A stretch of 8,784 bases of DNA from Treponema sp. (GTDB taxonomy: Bacteria > Spirochaetota > Spirochaetia > Treponematales > Treponemataceae). The notes beneath the pieces are model-generated. The model was not told the origin of the DNA. It saw only the letters and a list, made by a program, of their open reading frames with translations, and ran no database searches. Of the stretch, positions 1-6,756 are shown piece after piece. A program made the translations under genes and the position numbers. Where the stretch lies: NCBI GenBank assembly GCA_012799545.1, contig JAAZLA010000222.1:1-8784 (forward strand). The letters run 5' to 3'. Each line of letters begins with the position of its first letter. Within the stretch, counting starts at the first letter, position 1.

Positions 1-1898
1 AGAAGGGAATAATTACCATCGGCAACGATATTATTGTTTTCATCTTTTCCATCCCAATCAAAAGAAGCAGGAGAGCCTTGCCATGTAATTTTTTTTACCG
101 TGGTTTTTGCTTGGTTTTTGATTTCAGCTATCCACTGGTTTTCCTCACTTCCCGCTATTTTAATAGGAAGAATGTCTTTCTTTCCATCGCCGTTTGGTGA
201 AAAGACAAGATAGTCCGCTGAAAGTTCCAAAGTAGGATACTGCGTGTCCAATGTAATTGGTTGAGAGAGGGTTTTTGCCTCACTTCCGTTTTTAGAAACT
301 GTTTCTAGCTGCGCGGTATACAGAGCGTCAGGGCAGAGACTTCCATTATCGTCAAGTCCATCCCACTGAAAATTGCGTGGAAGCGCTTTTTTATCCGCAA
401 AGCTTTTGACGCTTTCCCCTCTTTCATTGAAGATGTCTAAACGATATTCTACAATTTCACTCTTTGTTTTTACAACAGGTGTTAAAACAAGTACATCATT
501 TACGCCATCTTTATTTGGGGAGAATGCAGGGTTTTGCACGGTTAAAATAACTTCGGTCGTACCGGTATTTAGCTCAAAAAGCTTTGTTTCGGCAAATCCG
601 GTATTTCCCGCATCGTCAGTTGCAATGAGTTTATAGCTATACAAGCCATCTTCTGCAAGACTTCCATCGTCGCGAAGCCCATCCCACTGTACTTTTTCCG
701 GTGGATTGTCACCAAAACTATAACTACGCACTTTTTTTCGGTTGGCATCGAGGATTTCAGCCTGCCAGTTTTTTTCTTTCGAAACACTTTGCGCTATAAT
801 TGCCAGGTCGAGATTACCATCTCCATCAGGTGAGAAAATAGGCGTTTCTAAAACAAGGCTTGCCTGAGGTGCCTTTGTGTCGATAATAAAATTTCGACTC
901 ATCTTTGCTATTTGCCCGTTGTTAAAGTTTGCTTGAAAAAGAGCTTGATACTCGCCATCGCCGAGTACAGAGCCAGCTTCACTTTTTCCATCAAAACTAA
1001 AAGCCTGTGGCGTCGTTTTTCCTTCAAAACGCTTATAGATTTTGCTTTCTTGATTTGGAGAAATAATATCGATAGTCCATGACAGTAAGCCACTGGCATT
1101 TGGAATGCTCGGCTCGAAACGAAGGCTATCTTGAATACCATCCGCATTTGGGGAAAAGGGGCTACCAAGAACAGTAAGATTTACAGAACGTGGAAGAGCA
1201 TCATAAATAATATTTAAGACTTCTGCTTTTTCGCTCTTATTGCCTGCGCGATCAGTAGCAGTAATTGCATAGCTATACACACCATCAGCAACAAGGTCGC
1301 CTGCATTGTTGCGCGCATCCCATTCGATTGTTTTTGGGCTGTCATTTTTCCAGGTATAGCTTTTTACGCTATTTCCCGAAGCATCTTTTATTTCTGCTTC
1401 CCATAAATCTTCACTCGAACCATCTTGTTCTATTTTAATAACATTTCGAAGATTTGAGCCAAATATTTTTGCCTCGTCTTTTGGTTGCAGAAGCGCAATA
1501 GCAGGAGGCGTATTGTCAACAACGACGCTATACATGCTCGTCTTTGCCTCATTTCCATTGTCGTCCTTTGCTGTAAAATAATAAGAATAATTTCCATCTG
1601 GTGCAACTTCTCCACTATCGAGAAAGCCATTCCAAACAACGACTTCTGGGACCTCAATTCCTTTTTTGGGAGCAAAAAGTTTTTTTAGATTTGCCCAAAA
1701 AGATTTAAACCCTTTTTCTGCAAACAAGGATTGAAAGACACTTGTTGCGTTTGTTTCTCTTGCGTGTTTATTTCCAATCGTTCGCACTATAGTGTTTTCA
1801 CTATCTAAAATAATGAGATTCCACTCGCTAATATATCGCTTATCCTTAATCGATAAGGGAATCGCAAGTTCATCTTGTATACCGTCATTATTTGGCGA
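1..1898 (-). repeat. Array of about six diverged Ig-like protein repeats
   Basis: This is the repeat array inside the minus-strand Ig-like gene. Approximate repeat limits in residues are 29-158, 159-262, 266-370, 372-475, 476-580 and 582 onward; the last is cut by the window edge. The repeats share the SPNxDG opening, a W-x-A/I-E/D-I-x-D strand, the WDG turn and the YSYxxxATDxAGN ending. They are diverged at the DNA level, so this is an old domain array rather than a recent tandem duplication. Confidence 0.8.
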
Positions 1899-1982
1899 TA
1901 TATAAACTGTTTTAGCTTGCGAAAATAACGGCGAAAAAAGAATTAAAAAAAGAAGTGTTCCTATTAAATGATTTTTTTTCAT
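1..1982 (-). CDS. Secreted multi-repeat FlgD-type Ig-like domain protein (3' end beyond window)
   Basis: The reading frame is open for 660 codons from ATG 1982 to the left edge, so the C-terminus is missing. Residues 1-21/23 look like a signal peptide (MKK start, hydrophobic stretch, LFSQA cleavage region). The rest is about six Ig-like repeats of roughly 105 residues. Each tends to open with an SPNxDGxxD motif (residues 29, 277, 384, 488, 595; degenerate in repeat 2). Each has a WDG-type motif (117, 221, 330, 433, 540, 643) followed by a DGxYSYxxxAtDxaGN strand. This is the pattern of FlgD Ig-like repeats in bacterial surface proteins; the Asp-rich loops may bind calcium (inference). Repeat 1 has an extra segment of about 36 residues. 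The start overlaps the upstream barrel gene as TAATG, with a purine run (GGGGGGAAG, 1987-1995) just upstream, implying translational coupling. The role is unknown; a structural or envelope protein exported to the periplasm or surface is likely. I do not recognise a specific gene name. Confidence 0.85.
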   Translation of the reverse strand, partial: MKKNHLIGTLLFLILFSPLFSQAKTVYISPNNDGIQDELAIPLSIKDKRYISEWNLIILDSENTIVRTIGNKHARETNATSVFQSLFAEKGFKSFWANLKKLFAPKKGIEVPEVVVWNGFLDSGEVAPDGNYSYYFTAKDDNGNEAKTSMYSVVVDNTPPAIALLQPKDEAKIFGSNLRNVIKIEQDGSSEDLWEAEIKDASGNSVKSYTWKNDSPKTIEWDARNNAGDLVADGVYSYAITATDRAGNKSEKAEVLNIIYDALPRSVNLTVLGSPFSPNADGIQDSLRFEPSIPNASGLLSWTIDIISPNQESKIYKRFEGKTTPQAFSFDGKSEAGSVLGDGEYQALFQANFNNGQIAKMSRNFIIDTKAPQASLVLETPIFSPDGDGNLDLAIIAQSVSKEKNWQAEILDANRKKVRSYSFGDNPPEKVQWDGLRDDGSLAEDGLYSYKLIATDDAGNTGFAETKLFELNTGTTEVILTVQNPAFSPNKDGVNDVLVLTPVVKTKSEIVEYRLDIFNERGESVKSFADKKALPRNFQWDGLDDNGSLCPDALYTAQLETVSKNGSEAKTLSQPITLDTQYPTLELSADYLVFSPNGDGKKDILPIKIAGSEENQWIAEIKNQAKTTVKKITWQGSPASFDWDGKDENNNIVADGNYSL

Positions 1983-3034
1983 TATTCTTCCCCCCAAAGT
2001 GATATTACGGGTGCTTCAAAGTCTTTTTGTCCTAAAAACAATAAAAGTCCCCCTGAAGCGAGGTGCACATCTTTATAGAGATTTTTATACGCTGTGCTAA
2101 CAAGCATTTCATTTTCTTGCCAGCCATGTTTTTCCATGAAATCAAGCTCTTTTGTAGAAAAATTAAACGTATAGCTCAATGAAAGACTCGGTAATGAAGG
2201 TCCATGACCAGCTATCACTTCTCGTAGATTCATATCCCATCCTGCTTTTATACGAAAAACATTTGCAACAAGAAATTCAAAGGCAATATCTGCTATGAGG
2301 TTTTGGAAGATGGGAAAGGAAAAATCTATCCCCATACCACCTTCAATATATTTCGTCGAAAATAAGGTACCTGCAAGTCCTATTTTTGGGGTAAAAAGGC
2401 TCGGTGATGCGCTTACTTCCTTGCCTTCTATTATGCCAACTTCACTTGCAAGAAAAGATTTTCCCATATTGGTTAGAGAAAAAGCCCATCGAATATCTTT
2501 TAAAAAGGGTACAAAACGAAGATTTTTTATGCGATACCAAAAGCCAACATCTCCCGCAAGAGCCCAATCGCCTTCTGGACCAAAACCTCCCTTCATGCCA
2601 ATACCAAGATACAAATCGTCGGTTAAATCTTTTGCAAAAGCTGCATCAAGCAAAAGGGAGTTGCCTAAATGTGGTTTTTCAAGATCGTTTGTAAAAAGCC
2701 CATCCATTGTAAGGGCAAGATTTCCGTAACGAGAAGGGATAATAAAGCCCGCAAGAAAGGCAGAACCGAATCCTTCTAGGTCATTTGTACCAATAAATGC
2801 AGTATAGCCAAGGTCAACGACCCAACGTTGTTCGCCCGCAATGAGTGAGGGGTTTATCCCGATACTCTCTGGTCGAACATTTTTGAAGGCGCCACCTGTT
2901 GAAAGAGAACCACCTGATAAAAGCTCTGATGATGAGAATTGATGAAGCAACTCACCACTAGGTGGTGGATTATATGCACTGATTAATACAGTGCTGATAC
3001 TAAATACGAGAAAAAAAAGTATACTTTTTTTCAT
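1982..3034 (-). CDS. PorV/UPF0164-like outer-membrane beta-barrel protein
   Basis: This is a complete 350-residue protein. Residues 1-20 form a signal peptide (MKK, hydrophobic core, LISA before Tyr21) with no lipobox cysteine. The mature part opens with a Pro/Ser/Gly-rich segment, then a stretch at residues 49-80 containing NPSLIAGEQR and LDxxY-like residues. That resembles the NPA-type N-terminal signature of FadL-fold PorV/UPF0164 proteins. The remainder alternates short hydrophobic/aromatic strands with Gly/Asp turns (for example LALTMDGLF, LYLGIGMKGG, PSLSLSYTFNF), as expected for an outer-membrane barrel. The start is supported by a strong Shine-Dalgarno sequence. The gene ends overlapping the Ig-like gene, so the two are probably co-translated. 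UPF0164 members of Treponema pallidum are regarded as FadL-like; the ligand here is unknown. The assignment rests on pattern only, without alignment. The C-terminus (EAPVISLWGEE) is not the classical terminal-Phe strand. Confidence 0.72.
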   Translation of the reverse strand: MKKSILFFLVFSISTVLISAYNPPPSGELLHQFSSSELLSGGSLSTGGAFKNVRPESIGINPSLIAGEQRWVVDLGYTAFIGTNDLEGFGSAFLAGFIIPSRYGNLALTMDGLFTNDLEKPHLGNSLLLDAAFAKDLTDDLYLGIGMKGGFGPEGDWALAGDVGFWYRIKNLRFVPFLKDIRWAFSLTNMGKSFLASEVGIIEGKEVSASPSLFTPKIGLAGTLFSTKYIEGGMGIDFSFPIFQNLIADIAFEFLVANVFRIKAGWDMNLREVIAGHGPSLPSLSLSYTFNFSTKELDFMEKHGWQENEMLVSTAYKNLYKDVHLASGGLLLFLGQKDFEAPVISLWGEE

Positions 3035-3042
3035 GTAAAAAA

Positions 3043-3048
3043 CCTCCC
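3043..3048 (-). promoter_or_regulatory. Shine-Dalgarno site of the barrel gene
   Basis: On the minus strand this reads GGGAGG, followed by 8 bases and then ATG at 3034. It is a near-consensus ribosome binding site and fixes the start of the barrel protein. It also shows that the host uses Shine-Dalgarno initiation, which makes its absence before rnfC notable. Confidence 0.8.
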
Positions 3049-3065
3049 GAATTGTACATAGTTTT

Positions 3066-3074
3066 ATTTTACCA
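3066..3074 (-). promoter_or_regulatory. Candidate extended -10 promoter for the barrel/Ig unit
   Basis: The minus strand reads TGGTAAAAT, an extended -10 (TGn plus a 5/6 match to TATAAT). Transcription would start near 3059, leaving a leader of about 25 bases that includes the Shine-Dalgarno site. No good -35 sits 17 bases upstream. A perfect TTGACA lies farther up on the minus strand (3121 to 3116) but is not correctly spaced for this -10. Its only partner is a weak TGC-TAGATT at about 21 bases. Confidence 0.35.
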
Positions 3075-3080
3075 ATGAAG

Positions 3081-3094
3081 TAGATTAAAATCTA
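3081..3094. promoter_or_regulatory. Inverted repeat TAGATT-AA-AATCTA, possible operator
   Basis: Two perfect 6-base arms are separated by two bases, in the middle of the divergent intergenic region. It sits just upstream of the candidate barrel-gene -10 and upstream of the rnfC promoters, where a regulator dimer could bind. The region is AT-rich, so chance symmetry is possible. No regulator gene lies nearby. Confidence 0.3.
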
Positions 3095-3120
3095 GCACAA
3101 AAAAATAAAACCTTTTGTCA

Positions 3121-3132
3121 ATAAAATTTTAT
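3121..3132. promoter_or_regulatory. Perfect 12-base AT palindrome, possible operator
   Basis: ATAAAATTTTAT is its own reverse complement. It abuts the minus-strand TTGACA (3116-3121) and lies just before a TATAAT on the plus strand (3134-3139). A protein bound here could influence both directions. Low-complexity AT composition makes this weak evidence alone. Confidence 0.25.
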
Positions 3133-3154
3133 CTATAATTAAGGCTCGTTTCTA

Positions 3155-3183
3155 TTGACTTAATAATTGCTAACTCATATCAT
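3155..3183 (+). promoter_or_regulatory. rnf operon promoter, placed for a leaderless start
   Basis: The -35 is TTGACT (3155-3160, 5/6), the spacer is 17 bases, and the -10 is TATCAT (3178-3183, 5/6). Six bases follow, and the seventh downstream of the -10 is the A of the rnfC ATG (3190). No Shine-Dalgarno sequence lies between the -10 and the ATG. A second -10-like TATAAT occurs at 3134-3139, but its correctly spaced -35 would be CCTTTT, and TTGTCA lies only 13 bases away, so I rank it lower. Confidence 0.55.
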
Positions 3184-3189
3184 AACCCT

Positions 3190-4587
3190 ATGAAAATGCA
3201 CACTTTTAAAGGCGGTGTTCATCCGCCAGAGAAGAAAGGATTTACAGCAAACAAGGCTATTGAATCTGTTTATCCTTCAACAAATATGGTAAGCATTCCC
3301 CTTACAATGGGAGGCAAACCTAACGAACTTTTAGTTTCTGTCGGCGATACAGTCACTCGCGGACAAAAAATAGCAGATAATACCGATTGTCTTTCTGCTC
3401 CTGTCCATTCATCTATTTCCGGTAAGGTAAAAAAAATAGAAACAAAACTCCTTGCCGACGGCTCTACTGGTCAATGTATCATTATCGAAGGTGATGGCCA
3501 AAACATAGAAAGCTTTATGCCTAAGCTCGACCCTTTTACCTGTTCCAAAACAGAAGCTCTAGAACGTGTACGAGAAGCAGGTATTGTAGGTATGGGTGGG
3601 GCGGCTTTTCCAACTCACGTAAAACTTTCTCCCCCAAAAGAAAAGCCTATATCTGTTGTCATTGCAAACGGAGCTGAATGCGAGCCCTACCTCACAATTG
3701 ACGACATGACTATGCAAGAGCGAGCAACAAACATTATAGATGGCTTAGCCATTGCAACAAAGATTGTTGGTGCTCCAAAAGCTTTACTCGCTATAGAAGA
3801 CAATAAAAAACATCTTCTACCTATACTCAATGAAGCTATCGAAAAATCAGGAAATACCGAAATCTCTCTTGTACTCACAAAAACAAAATACCCTCAAGGT
3901 GGAGAAAAAAGCCTAATAAAAGCTGTTCTCAAAAAAGAGGTGCCGAGTTGTGGTATACCAGCAGATATCGGTTGTGTCGTTTTAAACGTAAATACGCTTT
4001 GTGCTATATCCGATGCATTTAGGCTAGGAAAACCGCTCATCGATAGACCTTTGACTATCTCGGGTGCTGCATGCGAAAACCCAAAAAACATTGTAGTTCC
4101 TATTGGTACTGTCCTTGCAGATTTAATTCCAGAAACAATTAGCCTCAAAGAAGACTTGGTAAAAATACTTTCTGGTGGCCCCATGATGGGAGTTTCCCTT
4201 CCAAACACCTCCTTCCCTATTGCAAAAAACACATCAGGAATCCTCTTTTTGAATAAAAAAGAAACGGACCTTACAACAGAAAGTCAATGCATTAGCTGCG
4301 GACGCTGTATAGATGTCTGTTCATGCAGAATTACCCCCGTGATGATTGTAAAAGAACTCGCTGCGGGAAATATGGCTGAAGCACTTCGCTACGGGCTTAT
4401 GGACTGTGTTGAATGCGGTTCCTGCGTTTACGTTTGCCCTGCGCACGTGCAGCTCATCCAAAGAATACGTACCGGAAAGCAAATAAGACGAAGTGAAATC
4501 GCTCAAGAGCTTCAAATTCAAGAAAAAAATCTTGCAGACTGTGGAAAAGTTATGGAAGCAGACTGCGGTTGTGGAGGAGATAAGTAA
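3190..4587 (+). CDS. rnfC: RnfC, ion-translocating ferredoxin:NAD+ oxidoreductase subunit C
   Basis: This peripheral cytoplasmic subunit of the Rnf complex is thought to handle NAD(H) and flavin and pass electrons through two [4Fe-4S] clusters. The 465 residues begin with the typical TFKGGVHPPEKK signature. A lipoyl-like sandwich follows (about 35-100). Next comes the NuoF-like flavin/nucleotide domain with GMGGAAFP (134-141) and NGAECEPY (160-167). An SLBB-like part (about 255-315) and GGPMMG (329-334) come after. The two cluster motifs are C367/C370/C373/C377 and C406/C409/C412/C416. The first lacks the usual Pro after its last Cys and has an extra Cys379. The C-terminal tail carries C451, C459 and C461. 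ATG 3190 is chosen because it leaves the conserved N-terminus intact; ATG 3196 is an in-frame alternative. It is the first gene of rnfCDGEAB and the only one without a visible Shine-Dalgarno site. It overlaps rnfD by one base (TAATG). Confidence 0.96.
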   Translation: MKMHTFKGGVHPPEKKGFTANKAIESVYPSTNMVSIPLTMGGKPNELLVSVGDTVTRGQKIADNTDCLSAPVHSSISGKVKKIETKLLADGSTGQCIIIEGDGQNIESFMPKLDPFTCSKTEALERVREAGIVGMGGAAFPTHVKLSPPKEKPISVVIANGAECEPYLTIDDMTMQERATNIIDGLAIATKIVGAPKALLAIEDNKKHLLPILNEAIEKSGNTEISLVLTKTKYPQGGEKSLIKAVLKKEVPSCGIPADIGCVVLNVNTLCAISDAFRLGKPLIDRPLTISGAACENPKNIVVPIGTVLADLIPETISLKEDLVKILSGGPMMGVSLPNTSFPIAKNTSGILFLNKKETDLTTESQCISCGRCIDVCSCRITPVMIVKELAAGNMAEALRYGLMDCVECGSCVYVCPAHVQLIQRIRTGKQIRRSEIAQELQIQEKNLADCGKVMEADCGCGGDK

Positions 4588-5588
4588 TGGCAAAAGTAAA
4601 GACCTCAAATGAACTCTATATAAGTCCAAGCCCTCATATCACAGGACCTGAAACAAGTCAAAAAATAATGTTTTTGGTAATACTCAGCTTAATTCCCCTT
4701 TGTATCTACGGCGTCTACCTCTTTGGTTTACCTGCCCTACTTACTATTAGCGTAGCAGTTGTCTCCTGCCTTGTTTTCGAAGCGCTTTTTCAAGTCCTTA
4801 CAAAACAAACGCTCTTAATAAAAGACGGCTCAGCAATTGTGTCAGGGATTATGCTTGCCCTTGTTTTACCACCGCAACTCCCGCTCTGGATGACTGTTCT
4901 CGGAGCAGCCTTTGCGATGATTGTTGCAAAAGCTTTTTTTGGTGGCATAGGTGCAAACGTATTTAACCCTGCATTAACAGGAAGAGCCTTTCTCTTTGTC
5001 AGTTTTCCTGCAGCTATGGGTACATGGCCGCTACCACGAACAGCGCAATCACTCGTAGAAACAGTAACAAGCGCAACAGGTGGTATAATTGACGAAGTTA
5101 CCAGTGCAACCGCCCTTTCATCGAGCTCACTCATTGTCGATTCAAAAACATATTTTGACTTTTTTATTGGCAATAGAGCTGGTTGTATAGGTGAGTCAAG
5201 CATTGCACTCATACTGCTAGCCTTTGTATTTCTCGCTGTTACCAAGGTTATCGACTGGCGAGCTCCCCTCGCTATGGTGGCAACAGTAGCTCTTGCAAGT
5301 TTCTTGGCAGGTAGCGACGTTCTTATGGCGATGCTCTCTGGCGGACTCTTGTTCGGTGCTGTTTTTATGGCAACAGACTATGCAACAAGTCCAGTAACAA
5401 AAAAAGGAAGACTCGTCTTTGGCTTTGGTGCTGGTCTTATAACCTTTTTAATCCGTCAATTTGGTGGCTATCCCGAAGGAGTTATGTTTAGTATCCTCAT
5501 CATGAACGCCATCACTCCCTTCTTAAACAAACTCATCCCCCAAAAATACGGATACATTAAACCTTCAAAAAAGGTGGCTAAAAAATGA
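4587..5588 (+). CDS. rnfD: RnfD, membrane subunit with covalent FMN
   Basis: This integral membrane subunit of 333 residues is homologous to NqrB. It begins with the family's SPSPHI segment (13-18). Repeated hydrophobic helices follow (for example about 28-70, 84-115, 205-220, 228-262, 275-290), with the conserved GGIGANVFNPAL (119-130) between them. The expected FMN-threonine site is DEVTSAT (169-175), with Thr175 the predicted attachment residue. It is followed by the family's FFIGNRAGCIGESS segment (192-205). A second, very similar ETVTSAT (158-164) precedes it. Flavinylation needs an ApbE/Ftp enzyme, which is not in this window. A Shine-Dalgarno site (GGAGGAG, 4573-4579) lies 7 bases before the start, and the stop of rnfC overlaps the ATG. 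The end overlaps rnfG (ATGA). Confidence 0.96.
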   Translation: MAKVKTSNELYISPSPHITGPETSQKIMFLVILSLIPLCIYGVYLFGLPALLTISVAVVSCLVFEALFQVLTKQTLLIKDGSAIVSGIMLALVLPPQLPLWMTVLGAAFAMIVAKAFFGGIGANVFNPALTGRAFLFVSFPAAMGTWPLPRTAQSLVETVTSATGGIIDEVTSATALSSSSLIVDSKTYFDFFIGNRAGCIGESSIALILLAFVFLAVTKVIDWRAPLAMVATVALASFLAGSDVLMAMLSGGLLFGAVFMATDYATSPVTKKGRLVFGFGAGLITFLIRQFGGYPEGVMFSILIMNAITPFLNKLIPQKYGYIKPSKKVAKK

Positions 5589-6142
5589 AACAAATGATTA
5601 AACTAGGGCTCATATTGGCCCTTTATACCTCCATTGCTTGCGTAACCCTTGCCTTCGTAAACAACCTGACGAAGGATACGATAGCAAGTGCAAAAGATAA
5701 AGAATTAAACGAAGGACTCAAAATTGTCTTTGCACAAGCAGACTCTTTCGAGGAGCTCGATACAAATCTCTTTCCATCGATTGACGATGTTAGCATCGAT
5801 GCGGTTTATCTTGCAAAAGCAGATGAGGCAATTATTGGTTCGGTTATAAAAGCAAGTGGTGCAACATATCATGATGCAACAATTCTTGTGGGAATTACCA
5901 CAGAAAGCACTATGACGAGCATAGAGTTTTTAGAATTAACCGATACACCTGGATTTGGTCAAAAAGCAAAGGAACCTGCATTTAAAGACCAATTTATTGA
6001 TAAAGCAATTGATGAAACGCTTGCCTTAGGGACAAACGTCGATGCTATTTCTGGTTCAACGATTACCTCACGGGGAATTGTCAAAATCCTCAATGCAGCA
6101 ATAGAATCTGGTAAAAAAGCAATAACAGAGGGGGCTCAGTAA
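5585..6142 (+). CDS. rnfG: RnfG, periplasmic flavoprotein subunit
   Basis: The protein has 185 residues: one N-terminal membrane helix (about 5-25) and an FMN-binding domain on the outer face of the inner membrane. It carries the TPGFG motif (121-125) and the flavinylation motif DAISGST (153-159), so Thr159 should bear the phosphoester-linked FMN. The usual form of the motif is SGAT; here Ala is replaced by Ser158. A separate SGAT occurs at 91-94 but lacks the Asp six residues before the Thr. RnfG relays electrons with RnfD inside the complex. Translation is coupled to rnfD by an ATGA overlap, with AAGGTGG (5571-5577) 7 bases upstream. It is somewhat short but has all family landmarks. Confidence 0.94.
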   Translation: MKQMIKLGLILALYTSIACVTLAFVNNLTKDTIASAKDKELNEGLKIVFAQADSFEELDTNLFPSIDDVSIDAVYLAKADEAIIGSVIKASGATYHDATILVGITTESTMTSIEFLELTDTPGFGQKAKEPAFKDQFIDKAIDETLALGTNVDAISGSTITSRGIVKILNAAIESGKKAITEGAQ

Positions 6143-6756
6143 TGAAAAAATATTGGCAGCTTTTTAAAAATGGCTTAGTAAAAGAAAATCCGCTCCTCTT
6201 TTTAATGATAGGGCTCTGTTCTTCGCTAGCCGTTACCACGAGCTTTGAAAACGGACTTGGTATGGGTCTCGCTCTTACCTTTGTACTCCTCATGAGTGAA
6301 GTGCTTATTTCTCTACTACGAAAACTCATTCCCGATTCTATACGAATTCCTGTATTCATCATCATCATAGCAACCTTTGTAACCATTGTTGAGCTTCTTA
6401 TGAAGGCCTATATGCCTGACCTAGCAAAAGCGCTTGGTGTTTTTATCCCACTCATCGTTGTAAACTGTATCATCATGGGACGAGTTGAATCCTTTGCTTC
6501 AAAACGAACTGTGGCAGAATCTGCCGCCGATGCACTCGGCATGGGTTTTGGCTATCTTTGGGTTCTCACCGGCATTTCCATCGTACGCGAGCTTTTCGGA
6601 AACGGTACCTTCATAGGCATGACGCTTATTCCCGAGCAATACACTATTGGTTTTTTCACTGGCGCTCCTGGAGGCTTCTTTGTCTTTGCGATTTTTATTG
6701 CAGTAACAAGACTGATACGAGTCGCCTATGAGAAAAACAAAGGAGAACAAAAATGA
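6142..6756 (+). CDS. rnfE: RnfE, membrane core subunit
   Basis: This is a 204-residue integral membrane protein, paralogous to RnfA and related to NqrD. It has about six hydrophobic helices. The conserved cysteines Cys26 (in IGLCSSLAV) and Cys109 (in VVNCIIMGR) match the pair that, with the RnfA pair, is known to ligate an intramembrane [2Fe-2S] cluster in Rnf/Nqr. Both are present, so the subunit looks functional. The start overlaps the rnfG stop (TAATG) and has GAGGGGG (6128-6134) 7 bases upstream. The end overlaps rnfA (ATGA). Length is normal for the family. Confidence 0.95.
   Translation: MKKYWQLFKNGLVKENPLLFLMIGLCSSLAVTTSFENGLGMGLALTFVLLMSEVLISLLRKLIPDSIRIPVFIIIIATFVTIVELLMKAYMPDLAKALGVFIPLIVVNCIIMGRVESFASKRTVAESAADALGMGFGYLWVLTGISIVRELFGNGTFIGMTLIPEQYTIGFFTGAPGGFFVFAIFIAVTRLIRVAYEKNKGEQK

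Noticed and set aside
373..1688. Several plus-strand and off-frame minus-strand open frames of 60-90 codons in the left third
   Set aside because: They lie inside the long minus-strand Ig-repeat frame, which carries clear repeated motifs; the others have no recognisable content.
1980..1984. The TAATG overlap as a programmed frameshift joining barrel and Ig proteins
   Set aside because: The downstream gene begins with its own Met and signal peptide, so separate initiation explains the overlap; no slippery heptamer precedes the stop.
2295..2729. A 144-codon plus-strand open frame opposite the barrel gene
   Set aside because: It is antisense to a well-supported exported protein and its translation is basic and low in structure, typical of a shadow frame.
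3115..3139. TTGTCA plus TATAAT as the main rnf promoter
   Set aside because: The spacer is only 13 bases, far too short for a sigma70 promoter; the TTGACT/TATCAT pair downstream has a 17-base spacer.
5058..5111. A recent tandem DNA duplication creating the second VTSAT in RnfD
   Set aside because: The two copies differ at most synonymous positions, so they are old or convergent; the protein-level doubling is reported instead.
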